A DNA stretch of 64,000 nucleotides from Methanomassiliicoccales archaeon. Lineage in GTDB: Archaea; Thermoplasmatota; Thermoplasmata; RBG-16-68-12; SOIM01. The position numbers were made by a program, and so were the translations under genes. Below, in pieces: positions 16,310-26,714 of the stretch. The stretch lies in assembly GCA_004377185.1 (NCBI GenBank), contig SOIM01000024.1, positions 1 through 64,000 of the forward strand, in the 5' to 3' direction. The notes under the pieces were generated by a model, which saw nothing but the letters and a program-made list of their open reading frames with translations, ran no database searches and was not told the origin of the DNA. Within the stretch, counting starts at the first letter, position 1. Each line of letters starts with the position of its first letter.

Positions 16310-16918
16310 TTGGCAGATGAAGTGCTGAAGAGATTTCTGATCGTCGGAGACGGAGCGGTCCAAGAGGTGGGGGGCAGACCGAGAATCTACGAGCTGGCAA
16401 ACAAGAATGGAGTCAAGGTCTTTCCAAGAAATGTGCAAAAGAACAGGATAGAAATGGTTGTCAAAGGTGATGATGAGAGCATCAAAAGATACTGGAATTG
16501 CATCAAAGAGGCAGACCTGAGATCTTTGAGCCCTGGAGTAGATGAGTCTTACGAGGTTCGTAACCTGAAGCCCTGTGAAGAGGAGCCAGATTTCGCATAT
16601 TTCGCAGGATCTTCAACAATGGAGCAGGTGTCCAAAGGGACCTACTATCTACGAAGTATTGACAAGAAGCTCGATAAGCTTGATGAGCTTCGTAAACTTG
16701 ACAAGCTCGACAAACTGGATGAACTTGGAAAACTAGACAAGCTTGGCAAACTCGACAAACTGGATAAGCTTGTTAAACTGGATAAGCTCGACAAACTAGA
16801 TAAGCTTGTCAAACTGGATGAACTAGACAAGCTTGGCAAACTCGACAAACTAGATAAGCTCGACACCTTGCCAAAAGACATTGCAAGAGAACTGGGAAAG
16901 GTACTTCGTAAGAAATGA
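16310..16918 (+). CDS. Acylphosphatase-like domain with Lys-Leu-Asp repeat tail
   Basis: Translation probably begins at TTG 16310, five bases after GAGGAGGG, giving about 202 residues. Residues of about 4-80 resemble acylphosphatase: GAVQEVGGR aligns with the GxVQGVxFR signature and keeps the catalytic Arg, and FPRN supplies the catalytic Asn position. The enzyme family hydrolyses acyl phosphates. The C-terminal third (16660-16870) is a run of about twenty KLD/KLG/ELD-type triplets with Leu at nearly every third residue, ending in LPKDIARELGKVLRKK. Period three does not fit a normal heptad coiled coil. The repeat DNA is 9-bp based and may vary in length between strains. The gene stands alone. 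Substrate and activity are unproven. Confidence 0.72.
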   Translation: MADEVLKRFLIVGDGAVQEVGGRPRIYELANKNGVKVFPRNVQKNRIEMVVKGDDESIKRYWNCIKEADLRSLSPGVDESYEVRNLKPCEEEPDFAYFAGSSTMEQVSKGTYYLRSIDKKLDKLDELRKLDKLDKLDELGKLDKLGKLDKLDKLVKLDKLDKLDKLVKLDELDKLGKLDKLDKLDTLPKDIARELGKVLRKK

Positions 16919-17206
16919 TCACCCTCTTTTCTGATTGCTGCAGTATCAAATGAAGAAATTCTGCATCGGTTCACAACCAAGATTACGATATGTGATGCCA
17001 AGCAATTCTGCGTGGAACCTGGCATTTGGGTTCTGTTCGGTTAGGCAGAGAACTTCCAAGGATTGCTGGGAAGGAATCGAATCGTTTTTTTGAATACTGG
17101 AAAGGCTGGGTAGGTCTGGAATTTGAGACTGACACCGTCATCTTTAAGTGTTTCCATTCACATGCGGAAACGCTCTGGCATTAAACGCTGAGGGAGAGAT
17201 CGCGAG

Positions 17207-20200
17207 ATGGTGAGAGACTATACCTTGTTAAACAAGGTTCTATCAATAGGGGCATTCTCGAGCTTCATATTCTCTTCCTTTTTGGTAATCGTTTCCCTTC
17301 AATCACAAGAAACAGTGGCTCTTGCACCTCCTTGGGGAGATGCCATGGAAGCAGGTCCCGGGATGTGGAAGAATTACTCGAACGGGAGAGGTACGGAGTG
17401 GCAGTGGGGTATACCTCAGAATGCGGGTCCCAATTCGACTCATTCGGGGCAAAGCGCCTGGGGTACGAATATTGACTCGAACTACTCGGCAGAGGCTCTC
17501 GCCTATCTGGAATCCCCTCATTTCGATCTTACCCTCTCAACGAACATGAAGCTCACTTTTTGGCATTATCTAGTAACAAATGACCAACTCACCCACAACT
17601 GGGACGGTGGAATCATCGAGGTCTCAACAGATGGAGGCAACACATGGGTCCAAATTGATGATGAGATTGCACCAAACCCGGATCCCTACTACGATGCAAC
17701 TTTGAGGGACACGAGAGGGAACATATTGGGAGGGAAGAATGCGTATTGTTATGACCAGCTGAATTGGACGGAGGTTTCCGTAGATTTCTCGCAATATGAC
17801 GGTTCTTCCAGTTTCAAATTCAGATTCGCCTTCGGAAGTGACATGGTTGGGGATTTCCCGGGCTGGTACGTCGATGATGTCATGTTGTCTGCCGACACAA
17901 GGGAAGGTGTGCTGGTAGAGCCCGATTACTCAAGAATCGACCACTCAGGGACTAAACATCAATTCAACCTGACGGTAAGGAATCTTCAGAAGACATCAGA
18001 TATTGTGGACATATCAGTATCAGATCTTTTCGATTGGCCAGTGGAGCTTTTCAAATGGGATGGGGTTTCACCTCTTGAGGATTCAGGAGGGCTTCCTGGA
18101 ATCCCGGACAGTGGCCAGCTATTTCGAGGTTCTTCTCTCGATTTCGTTCTCAAAGCAACGATCCCTGTAGGGACCCCATACGCAATGGAGAACATCATTC
18201 GAGTAGAGGGCATACCCTTCCAAGGTCAGGTCGCAAGTGATACTGCACACATTTTACTGTCCACACCTTCTCCAGATGTTGCGATAACCGACTTCCTGGT
18301 TCCTGATGTTCATATTTCTGGAGAGAGGGCAGACATAACCGTTTTCGTGGAGAATCTTGGGCATTTCCCTCGCTCATTTGATGTGAGATTGGACATTCAC
18401 GGACCTGGAAGGGTGTCGTATGATCCTCTGAAGACTGTTGAAGATCTAGATGTTGGTAATACAACGAACGTAAGCTGGACGTTCAGGCCTGACGTAACCG
18501 GAGATTATACCCTGAGCGTCGAGACACTGCTGAATGAAGACACGGTTCAGGAGAACAACGTGTCAGTCAAGGAAATGAAAGTGATGGCAATGGTGTTCGA
18601 GGATGACATGGAGACTGGAGGACCGGCGTCTCGTGGAGAGTGGACTCCAGGGAAACGTCCCCAGAACGCTTGGGAATTGGGCGCCCCTGCAGCGGTCGGA
18701 CCGAGCGAATGCCATTCATCGAGCAGATGTTGGGGTACGAATCTCAACTCGGAGTACAAGAAAGGAGCGGACATCAGACTGGAAACACCGTTGATAGACT
18801 TGTCGAAATCGGAGGAGGCAAGGTTGAGCTTCTGGCACTTCTACGACATCCATGGACCTAATTGGAACGATGGGGGATTTGTTGAGGTCAGCACTGACGG
18901 TGGGTCATCTTGGACGTACATAGGACCATTCGGTGGCTATCCCGGCAGCGTGGACTTGAGTGCTCCGTCACCCCCTGGAGGAGGTGCCGGTGCGTATGCA
19001 GGTTCCAGTCTTGGTTGGGAGCTGGCTCAGTTCAATCTCAGCTCCTTCTCAGGCCATCAGGTCGTAATTGGCTTTCATCTTTGGAGCGATTACTCAAACT
19101 ATCAGAGTGGATGGGCAGGATGGTACATCGATGATGTTCAAATCCTTCAAATTCCTGTAGGGTCGGATCTAATCTTCACCGAAATCCAGGACAGTGGGAC
19201 CGGCGGTGAACGAATCGAAGTCTACAACGCAGGAATGGAGAGTGACAATCTAAACTACTTCGCAATCTCAAAGGATAAAGGTGAGACCACCATCACTGGT
19301 TCCTGGAGCTCCACAAGAATCGATCCTGGTGACCATTCCTTCTTCACTACCACGGGAAACGAACTAGATGATGAGGGAGATTTGCTCTACCTTGTCAACA
19401 CCACCTCAAATTGGATAGAACGCCAAATCAGCTACGGTCAACAGGGGGTAGTTCCGGATCCTATTTCGGGAGAGTCCTCAAGCAGAATCTGGGGTGGAAC
19501 CGAGTACGAAGAACGTTGGACCAGATCTCCCGTCACGTCCTTCGGTAACCGCAACAATGTTCCACCTTGGATAACTCAAACTGAGGTTGTGCTGAATGAG
19601 ATCCTTTTCAACCCACAGAATGCTGGCGAAGAGTTTGTGGAGATATTGTACACCGGAAGCGATTTCGTCAACATCACTGGCTTCATCGTTGTTTGCGATA
19701 ATGCCTACACCATAGACGCAGGTGTCATTCTGAACCCGATAATGAATCATTACGTATTGCTTCCCTCTGACTACCCTGAGTTGTTCGCGGAAATGGATGC
19801 CAACGGGGAGAATCTCTACTTCTACAACTCTACTGGTTACTTCTTGGACATGGTGGGCTGGAGCTCAGAGCATGGCGTTGGGAAGTCCGTTGCTAGAGTG
19901 CCCGAAGGGTTCGGTTCTCATGAAGGATACGATGATCTCAGTTCACTCGAAGCAGGCTGGCGATTCGACCAGTACCCCACGATGGCCCTCATCAAAATCT
20001 GGCCCGACCAGACGGGGAGTGGCGATTTGGGTGACCGAATAGACTACAAAGTCACGCTCCTCAACCAACCCACTGACGATTTGATTTCACTGACGGTCGA
20101 AAGGGACCATCCCTGGCAAGTTGAATTCTACTCAGAGGACTGGTTTCCGCTCACCGATACGAACTCGGACGGACTGGTTGATACGGGTCTTCTCAATGCT

Positions 20201-22459
20201 TCCTCCTTCTTCAACTTCACCGTGTGTGTCACCGTCCCCACCCAACCTCCGATAGGAAACGAAATGGTGGCGGAAGTCTGGGCGGATTCAGCAATCAACA
20301 AGGCAAGGGATTCAACAATCCTTGTGACGAGAACCTTCCCTCACCTGGAGCCGATGAAGAGCGCGCATCCCGAGGAAATATATCTTGAGGGAGTTGGCAC
20401 CAACGAGGTTACCGACGTCACACTGGAAGTATTCGGAGGAGGGTATGCATTCACAGACAGGCAACCCCAGGACACCATCTTCATAATCGACAGTTCTGGA
20501 AGCATGGTAACAAGCGATCCCTCCAACCTCAGATTAGAGGCCACCAAGAAATATGTTGACAGTATGAGAGAACCTGACAGGGGGGCGGTCGTGGATTTCG
20601 ATGACACCGCTGGGTTGGCTCCCAAGGGGAGTGGAGACCATCTCAGTAGCGATTATGCCAAGATAAAGCAGAACATAGACTCAATCGATTCCAGCGGGGG
20701 CACAGATGTTGGGGCTGGGTTGGAAGTTGCAAACTCAGAGCTGATAGGTTACGGAAATCCTTCTCGCCTTTGGATTGAAATCCTCCTGACGGACGGAAAT
20801 GAGCCGGACACGTACTACCCATCCACCTCCATGCAGGTACAGAACGCGACAGACGCCGGGATAATGATATTCACTATCGGACTGGGTCCGGACGCGAACA
20901 CGGCTTTGCTGGGAGAGATAGCAAATCGCACTGGGGGAGAGTACTATCACGCTGAGAACGCAGAGGCGCTGGAAGAGATCTACACCAAAATCGAGCTGGT
21001 CGTTTTCGACATAGCGGGAAGGGACTCGGACCTCACGGACGCGAATCGAATGATAAGAGATGTGATTCCTTCCCATATCCACGTCATCTACAGTTCCTTC
21101 TCGATCCATCCCGATGTGATCTATAGCGATATGGGTGTTACATTCTTTGAGTGGAACGTGGCAAGGATTCGGGTGAACGAGAGCTGGAAGACTTCCTACC
21201 AGGTGACTTGCTCCCAGCTTGGTTGGGTCCCCGTTGGAGTCTATCCAGAATCGAGAGTGAGCTACATCAGGTGGAACAACGAGGAGGCAATCCATCCCTT
21301 CCCGGATACAAAGGTTCACTGTGTTCTGCCACCTACTGGCCCGCCTATCGCCCCACCAAAGAACCTAAGGACATCGGTACAGAACGATGTAGACATTCGG
21401 CTGGACTGGGACCCGCCTAGCTCACCCACCATAAGCCATTACCTGATCTACCGTTCCCAACACCAGAGGGATTTTGATTTCGCAAATCCGATCCACAGCA
21501 CTTCTGGCGATCCAAATCCAACAAGAACGTATTGGACGGACTTGGGTGCGGCAGACCCGAGTGCACCGAGAGAGTACTACTACGTGGTGAGAGTCATGGA
21601 CACCAATGGCTCTATCAGCACCACGAGCAATACGGCAGGCAAGTGGACAAAGGCTTTCGCAACAGGGAGGGACAGTTTCTCGCTTCCCCTGGAACCCTTC
21701 TATCCGATCAATGTGAGCCAGTTGGCGAACGGTATTCCGAACACCGAGTTCATCAGATGGGCTGGTACTGATGGAAGTTGGGTCACCCATAATGCAGGAA
21801 TGGGTCCGGGCGTAAACGACAGCGCTACATTGGTCGGAAGAGGGTACGAGATATCGCTGTCATCTGCAACTCACTACACATTCACGGGTCTTCCTGGGTC
21901 AATGATAAGCTACCATGAAGGCTTTGGAGATTCTATTCCATTCAGAGAAGGTCTTACCGCGGACGTACAAGGGACGGACATCACCCTCACTTGGGAACCT
22001 CTTCCAGGGGCTTCCGAGTATGAGATATACAGGTCTACAAAGAGGGACGGACTGTTTGACGAAGGAGTTCACCCCATAGAAACCGTTCCGGCCACATTCA
22101 ACAACTATACGGACATCGGCATCGCTCTGCGTGATAGACAGTTCTACTACTGGATTATCCCTGTCGATTTCGGCGAGAGAAGAGGGAGCAGCACATACAG
22201 CATAGGGGTTTGGATAGAGGGTTATCAACTGGGATCGGACACTCTTGCCCTTCCGTTGAAGCTGCCTGTGGAGATCTGGGTTGACGATCTGTGCGAACTG
22301 GACAGCAATATCGTAGGGATAGTACACATGATGAAAGGTTATTGGAGACTCCATGCCAGAGAGATGCCAGCCAGGGTCTATGATAGTGTGGTTGAGCAGG
22401 CCGTAGGATACCAAATCTTGACCGAAGGTTGGACCCAGCTCGTTTTCATTGGTTATTAG
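17207..22459 (+). CDS. Giant VWA-domain surface protein
   Basis: This protein has 1750 residues and is secreted. A signal-anchor lies at about residues 10-35. Two jelly-roll-like modules begin near 45 and 465, each with Trp-rich openings and WYVDDV or WYIDDV ends. Two lamin-tail-like domains follow near 652 (IFTEIQDSGTGGERIEVYN) and 792 (VVLNEILFNPQNAGEEFVEI). A von Willebrand A domain lies at about 1088-1270, with a metal-binding site DSSGS and later Thr and Asp (GGTDVG, LTDG). Fibronectin III units lie near 1378 and 1585 (LDWDPP, LTWEPL). No C-terminal membrane helix is visible. VWA domains bind protein ligands through a metal ion, so cell contact or matrix building is likely. It is a single gene with no coupled partner; the ABC genes follow after 84 bp. 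Confidence 0.88.
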   Translation: MVRDYTLLNKVLSIGAFSSFIFSSFLVIVSLQSQETVALAPPWGDAMEAGPGMWKNYSNGRGTEWQWGIPQNAGPNSTHSGQSAWGTNIDSNYSAEALAYLESPHFDLTLSTNMKLTFWHYLVTNDQLTHNWDGGIIEVSTDGGNTWVQIDDEIAPNPDPYYDATLRDTRGNILGGKNAYCYDQLNWTEVSVDFSQYDGSSSFKFRFAFGSDMVGDFPGWYVDDVMLSADTREGVLVEPDYSRIDHSGTKHQFNLTVRNLQKTSDIVDISVSDLFDWPVELFKWDGVSPLEDSGGLPGIPDSGQLFRGSSLDFVLKATIPVGTPYAMENIIRVEGIPFQGQVASDTAHILLSTPSPDVAITDFLVPDVHISGERADITVFVENLGHFPRSFDVRLDIHGPGRVSYDPLKTVEDLDVGNTTNVSWTFRPDVTGDYTLSVETLLNEDTVQENNVSVKEMKVMAMVFEDDMETGGPASRGEWTPGKRPQNAWELGAPAAVGPSECHSSSRCWGTNLNSEYKKGADIRLETPLIDLSKSEEARLSFWHFYDIHGPNWNDGGFVEVSTDGGSSWTYIGPFGGYPGSVDLSAPSPPGGGAGAYAGSSLGWELAQFNLSSFSGHQVVIGFHLWSDYSNYQSGWAGWYIDDVQILQIPVGSDLIFTEIQDSGTGGERIEVYNAGMESDNLNYFAISKDKGETTITGSWSSTRIDPGDHSFFTTTGNELDDEGDLLYLVNTTSNWIERQISYGQQGVVPDPISGESSSRIWGGTEYEERWTRSPVTSFGNRNNVPPWITQTEVVLNEILFNPQNAGEEFVEILYTGSDFVNITGFIVVCDNAYTIDAGVILNPIMNHYVLLPSDYPELFAEMDANGENLYFYNSTGYFLDMVGWSSEHGVGKSVARVPEGFGSHEGYDDLSSLEAGWRFDQYPTMALIKIWPDQTGSGDLGDRIDYKVTLLNQPTDDLISLTVERDHPWQVEFYSEDWFPLTDTNSDGLVDTGLLNASSFFNFTVCVTVPTQPPIGNEMVAEVWADSAINKARDSTILVTRTFPHLEPMKSAHPEEIYLEGVGTNEVTDVTLEVFGGGYAFTDRQPQDTIFIIDSSGSMVTSDPSNLRLEATKKYVDSMREPDRGAVVDFDDTAGLAPKGSGDHLSSDYAKIKQNIDSIDSSGGTDVGAGLEVANSELIGYGNPSRLWIEILLTDGNEPDTYYPSTSMQVQNATDAGIMIFTIGLGPDANTALLGEIANRTGGEYYHAENAEALEEIYTKIELVVFDIAGRDSDLTDANRMIRDVIPSHIHVIYSSFSIHPDVIYSDMGVTFFEWNVARIRVNESWKTSYQVTCSQLGWVPVGVYPESRVSYIRWNNEEAIHPFPDTKVHCVLPPTGPPIAPPKNLRTSVQNDVDIRLDWDPPSSPTISHYLIYRSQHQRDFDFANPIHSTSGDPNPTRTYWTDLGAADPSAPREYYYVVRVMDTNGSISTTSNTAGKWTKAFATGRDSFSLPLEPFYPINVSQLANGIPNTEFIRWAGTDGSWVTHNAGMGPGVNDSATLVGRGYEISLSSATHYTFTGLPGSMISYHEGFGDSIPFREGLTADVQGTDITLTWEPLPGASEYEIYRSTKRDGLFDEGVHPIETVPATFNNYTDIGIALRDRQFYYWIIPVDFGERRGSSTYSIGVWIEGYQLGSDTLALPLKLPVEIWVDDLCELDSNIVGIVHMMKGYWRLHAREMPARVYDSVVEQAVGYQILTEGWTQLVFIGY

Positions 22460-22543
22460 TGAGGACTGGAGAGAGCGACTCGGAATGGTTTTCTTTATAG
22501 TAATTATTCATTCCAAGCAAAAAACAAATAGAGACATGAGATT

Positions 22544-23521
22544 GTGGCTATTGTGACGATTGGGACTGGCAGCACGGATGGGCTTGTGGTATTGGACCGG
22601 ATCTCAAAGAGATACTTCAACGTGCAGGCACTGGACAATGTTTCATTCTCAATTGGGAGAGGGGAGGTTTTCGGTTACATTGGGCCCAACGGTGCCGGTA
22701 AGACAACCACCATACGAATCATGGTAGGGCTCTTGCGCGACTTTCAAGGATCTGTGACCATAGGAGGTCATCCGATAACAGAGAGGGGCGGAGAGGTCCA
22801 GAGGATGTTGGGCTATCTCCCCCAAGAAGTGGCATTCCAGGACTGGCGCACGGTAGATCATGCTCTCACCACCTTCGGTCGGCTCAACGGACTCGGAAAG
22901 GAAGAACTTGACCGTCGTATTCCGGAGGTCCTCGGTCTCATGGGTCTGTCAGAAGAGCGGCACAAGAAGATTGTCCATCTATCGGGGGGAATGGTACAGA
23001 AACTTGGCCTGGCCCAGGCTCTACTTCACAATCCACCATTGCTAGTTCTGGACGAACCATTGTCAGGTCTGGACCCGGCAACCCGCTACCAGGTCAAGAA
23101 CATCATCAGGGAACTCAGCAGAGGGGGAACTACAGTGTTCTTCTCCTCACACATACTCAGCGATGTACAGGATATCGCAACAAGGATTGGGATACTGAGT
23201 TGGGGCCGTCTGGGGTTGGTCGGCACAGTGGATGAGTTGAAAGCCTACTTCGGGATAGAGAATGACATAGACGTGATTCTGTCCAAGGACTCTGGCAGGT
23301 GGAAGGAGTTAGAATCAATTGGAGGCGTAACGAGCATACAGCAAACTGCTCCCAACAGACTTCTGGTCCGTCTCGAGAAAGATGCGAACGTGGACGAAAC
23401 GACCCACAATCTCATCCAAGGGCTGTTGAGCGTTGACTGCCGCGTACGGAGTTTCACACCGGTCTCTCCCGACCTCGAGCAGCTCTATATCCGGTACGTA
23501 GACGGGGGTGGAGCCCAATGA
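22544..23521 (+). CDS. ABC transporter ATP-binding protein (ABC-2 type)
   Basis: This protein powers export through the permease encoded next. It has 325 residues from GTG 22544. Walker A is GPNGAGKTTT near residue 47, the signature is LSGGMVQKL near 146, and Walker B is LLVLDEP near 165; the switch His lies in SSHILS. The C-terminal 90 residues are an extension like that of multidrug or antibiotic ABC-2 ATPases. The stop overlaps the permease ATG by four bases (ATGA), so the two subunits are coupled. The substrate cannot be told from sequence. Confidence 0.93.
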   Translation: MAIVTIGTGSTDGLVVLDRISKRYFNVQALDNVSFSIGRGEVFGYIGPNGAGKTTTIRIMVGLLRDFQGSVTIGGHPITERGGEVQRMLGYLPQEVAFQDWRTVDHALTTFGRLNGLGKEELDRRIPEVLGLMGLSEERHKKIVHLSGGMVQKLGLAQALLHNPPLLVLDEPLSGLDPATRYQVKNIIRELSRGGTTVFFSSHILSDVQDIATRIGILSWGRLGLVGTVDELKAYFGIENDIDVILSKDSGRWKELESIGGVTSIQQTAPNRLLVRLEKDANVDETTHNLIQGLLSVDCRVRSFTPVSPDLEQLYIRYVDGGGAQ

Positions 23522-24180
23522 GTCTCTCCCTACTCTTCAAGGACGAGCTGAAAGGTTTCTACAAGTCCAAGGTCATGATCTCCCTTTGGGTAGGACTGCC
23601 GGTTGTCATTTTGTTGTTTCATCTGGTTTCACCGGACACGGGACCCATTCCGTTCTCCACCCTCACAGCAATTCTCTTGGCCAGCCTTGGAGGTACATTG
23701 GCTTCCGTGATGATCACTGTATCGATAGTCAACGAGAAGAATGGACACGTGTACGACCTGTTCCTGGTAAGACCTGTCAGAAGAATGGATATTCTGGTCG
23801 CCAAGTTCTTTGCTGTGTATATCTGCATAGCAATCGCGGCACTGCTGGCCTTGGCCATAGGATTCGCTTACGACTACCTCAGTATGAGTGGATCGCCCGA
23901 GATGTTCTTGAGGCCGACACTAGAATCATTCGTAATCAGCCTATCCATGTTGGCCGTGTACAGTGCTGTGGGGGTGCTGATAGGCGTTGCATCTCCGTCA
24001 GTTCTGGTAGGGGTGATATTGATAATATTTGGAGGTAACCAACTCTCCGCTCTGCCGATGGTCCTCCCTGCCTTCTTAGGTCCTACTCATTATGTTCCGT
24101 TGACACTGATTCTGGGTGTGGTTCTCACTGTGATTCTGCTGACTGCTGCAATCGTTGTGTTCAATAGAAAGAAACTTTGA
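23518..24180 (+). CDS. ABC-2 type permease
   Basis: This protein has 220 residues and about six membrane helices (for example near 20-38, 45-68, 98-120, 140-162, 170-185 and 195-215). The segment NEKNGHVYDLFLVRPVRR between helices 2 and 3 is the typical cytoplasmic coupling region of ABC-2 permeases that contacts the ATPase. It overlaps the ATPase gene at 22544 and would form a homodimer or pair with the larger permease downstream. Confidence 0.9.
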   Translation: MSLSLLFKDELKGFYKSKVMISLWVGLPVVILLFHLVSPDTGPIPFSTLTAILLASLGGTLASVMITVSIVNEKNGHVYDLFLVRPVRRMDILVAKFFAVYICIAIAALLALAIGFAYDYLSMSGSPEMFLRPTLESFVISLSMLAVYSAVGVLIGVASPSVLVGVILIIFGGNQLSALPMVLPAFLGPTHYVPLTLILGVVLTVILLTAAIVVFNRKKL

Positions 24181-24253
24181 GAGTCCGAGTCCGCAAATAA
24201 GATAATCCGTCACGTTATTGACATATGTATTCCAGCTTGGAGGAGAGGGCAAG

Positions 24254-25042
24254 ATGAAAGTCCTAATACAAACGGACAGACTGTCCAAATACTACGGGAA
24301 GGGTGGCGAGATCAAAGCCGTGGACAATCTCGATCTTGAGGTCTACGAGGGAGAGACCTTCGGTCTGCTAGGTCCGAACGGGGCGGGCAAAACGACGGTC
24401 GTCCGCCTGTTGAACTGCATCATAAAACCGACCAATGGCACAGCCAAAGTGAACGGCCATGACATTCTCAAAGAAGACGTGGAAGTGAAGCGAGTCACGG
24501 GCCTGCTTGCCGAGTCGCCTGGGTTGTACGAGAAGCTCAGCGCGTACGAGTTCCTGGAGTTCATGGGGGCCCTTTACGATGTCCCCGGTGACATTCTGCC
24601 CAAAAGGATAGATGAACTGCTGAAGCTGTTCGGACTTCAAAAAAGACGCAACTACCTGCTTGAAGGATACAGCCGGGGAATGAAACAGAGGATATTGATC
24701 GCAGCAGCTCTGATCCATGATCCACCCATCCTGTTCCTGGACGAACCCACCTCGACGTTGGACCCCCGCGCCGCTCTCATGGTGAGGGATCTAGTCAGGA
24801 AATTGGCAGAAGATGCGGGGAAGACCATTTTCATTTGCAGCCACATTCTACCCGTGGTGGAGGAGCTGTGCGACCGAATAGGCATCATCGACAAAGGCAG
24901 GCTTATCGCGTTGGGAAGTGTGGATGAAATAAAAACTCAAACAGGAAAGAATACCCTGGAAGAAGCGTTCATTGACATTACCGGAGGAGTGAAGAAGAAA
25001 GAGCTCCTGGCCTGGAGAGAGCAGAGGGGTGCCGGTGCGTAA
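24254..25042 (+). CDS. ABC transporter ATP-binding protein (second pair)
   Basis: The start at ATG 24254 is chosen because GGAGGAGAGG precedes it, giving 262 residues. Walker A is GPNGAGKTTV, the signature is YSRGMKQRI (a common variant of LSGGQ), and Walker B is ILFLDEP with the D-loop STLDPR; the His switch is CSHILP. It resembles CcmA/NatA-type ABC-2 ATPases. It overlaps the downstream permease by 14 bases, which marks the pair as one transporter. Function may be polysaccharide, lipid or drug export. Confidence 0.93.
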   Translation: MKVLIQTDRLSKYYGKGGEIKAVDNLDLEVYEGETFGLLGPNGAGKTTVVRLLNCIIKPTNGTAKVNGHDILKEDVEVKRVTGLLAESPGLYEKLSAYEFLEFMGALYDVPGDILPKRIDELLKLFGLQKRRNYLLEGYSRGMKQRILIAAALIHDPPILFLDEPTSTLDPRAALMVRDLVRKLAEDAGKTIFICSHILPVVEELCDRIGIIDKGRLIALGSVDEIKTQTGKNTLEEAFIDITGGVKKKELLAWREQRGAGA

Positions 25043-26615
25043 GTGGCTCGTAATCGCAAGGAATGAATATCGTATCCGCACAAGTGGCATACGGAAGATA
25101 AGGCCCTACTTCCCCGCCCTGGCAATCATGTTGCTTGTGGTTCTCGTGGGGTTCGTTGCACCCTTGACTGCCAAAGCAGTCTTCGGACTCTTCCATGACG
25201 AGTTTGAGGCTTTCTTCGTATCCATAGCTGCCGTGGCCATGATGCAGTTGTTCCTGTTCATGTTCTTCTTCTTCTTCATAACCTACCCAATCAACTTTGC
25301 AATGAAGGACGTGGGAACTGAAGAATATGAGATCTTTCTCTCGGCCCCTGTCAAGCCGAGTGATGTCCTGCTGGGCAAGTTCATGGGCGCACTGCCTCTG
25401 TATGCAATCGCCATTGCAGCCATCACTGGTTTCTTTGCGGCTTTTCTGATTCCCCTTGGAATCGGCATTATTGAAATAATGATAATCATCGCGGTCTTCG
25501 TATTGACGTTTCTCTCCGCCATCTGGATTGGTTCCTTGATCGCCGCTTTGTTGAGATCGAAACTCGGAAGGACCTCGCGCGGAAAGGACATAGGAAAAGC
25601 CCTGCCGTTGATCATCGTTCTTCCCATCATAGCGTTGATGTATGCCATCATGGGCGGAGGATTGACGCAGGCCCTCGCTGACCCTGGTACGAGCGGAGCG
25701 GTTGAGACAGTCATGAACATTCTTCCAAGTTCCTGGGGAGCTGGGATCATCGCCCTCTTCGCCCACTCCGCAATCAGCCCAACAGGCGTACCCAACCTCT
25801 GGTTCGATGTTCTGATCCGATTCGGGGCACTCGTCCTCTTCTTCCTTGCGACCCTGTGGCTGGGTGAGAGAGTGGCGAACCGGGCCTACAGCCTGGAAGC
25901 CACATCCTTCACAGCAGCAAGGGCCAAACCGGATGGGACCTTCTACAGATTCGTCAGGTCGATAGGAGGTGGCAAGTCGTTCGGCACTCTTCTGGTGTCC
26001 ATCTTCAAGGACTATGGTCGGAGATTCGAGAACATCTCGAAAATCATCTATATCGTGGGTCTGCTCGTTTTGATCAGCGTATTCTTCGGAATGGATCGAG
26101 AGGACCCTGCTGACGCCCTGGTGCAGGGGATTTTCTTGTTCCCGTTCCTTGCGGCTTTCGTGGTCGGGGAAGTGACGGTCCGAGGCAAGGAAAGTCTTTT
26201 CCTGTACAGGAAAGCACCTGGGGGCGAGGGGGCCCTTGTCAAGGCGAGGTTGCTGCAGGGTTGTCTGGTGGTACTGCCAATCGCCACGGTATTCGCAGTC
26301 ATTTCATTAGTTTTGGTTCCGCAGATTACGTTGCTTGAATTGCTGGCTTTCACTGGATTGCTGATTCTTATCGTTGCGGCTTACGTGGCGTTCAGCCTCG
26401 GCCTTTTCCTCCTGATGCCGGTCTTCACCGACAAGCCGGCAGAACTTATGGCGAATGTGATGATAGTGATGATCACTTCTATCGTACTGTTCATAGTCTG
26501 TACCATCATCATGGAAGGTTTTCTCGGGGCTCTGTTGCTGTTGACCTTGATGATCTGGGTGCTAGGCATTATCTTCCTCTACCTGGGAAAGAGGAATCTG
26601 AGCAGGATCGAATAG
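25029..26615 (+). CDS. Large ABC-2 type permease
   Basis: This protein has 528 residues and about twelve membrane helices in two halves, twice the size of the permease at 23518. A cytoplasmic segment after the second helix (MKDVGTEEYEIFLSAPVKPS) has the coupling-helix character of ABC-2 permeases. The central loop at about 285-330 is basic. Translation can begin at GTG 25029 or GTG 25035, and the overlap with the ATPase gene supports translational coupling. The nearly four-gene cluster may be two independent exporters or one with duplicated parts. Confidence 0.88.
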   Translation: MPVRKWLVIARNEYRIRTSGIRKIRPYFPALAIMLLVVLVGFVAPLTAKAVFGLFHDEFEAFFVSIAAVAMMQLFLFMFFFFFITYPINFAMKDVGTEEYEIFLSAPVKPSDVLLGKFMGALPLYAIAIAAITGFFAAFLIPLGIGIIEIMIIIAVFVLTFLSAIWIGSLIAALLRSKLGRTSRGKDIGKALPLIIVLPIIALMYAIMGGGLTQALADPGTSGAVETVMNILPSSWGAGIIALFAHSAISPTGVPNLWFDVLIRFGALVLFFLATLWLGERVANRAYSLEATSFTAARAKPDGTFYRFVRSIGGGKSFGTLLVSIFKDYGRRFENISKIIYIVGLLVLISVFFGMDREDPADALVQGIFLFPFLAAFVVGEVTVRGKESLFLYRKAPGGEGALVKARLLQGCLVVLPIATVFAVISLVLVPQITLLELLAFTGLLILIVAAYVAFSLGLFLLMPVFTDKPAELMANVMIVMITSIVLFIVCTIIMEGFLGALLLLTLMIWVLGIIFLYLGKRNLSRIE

Positions 26616-26714
26616 GTCTGAGGAAACCCTAACAAAACTCTAAATATCCGCGTCCCATTTTCAGGCAAGCTGAGAAATCCAGCCTTATGAACGGAAAAGA
26701 GAGGGGCTGTTAAG

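Noticed and set aside
16660-16870. CRISPR-like array
   Set aside because: The repeat has a 9-bp unit, no spacers and codes for an uninterrupted protein tail, and no cas gene is in the window.
16645-17025. Ser/Leu-rich frame on the minus strand over the KLD repeats
   Set aside because: It is the complement of the Lys-Leu-Asp repeat DNA. The plus strand has the ribosome site and an acylphosphatase-like domain.
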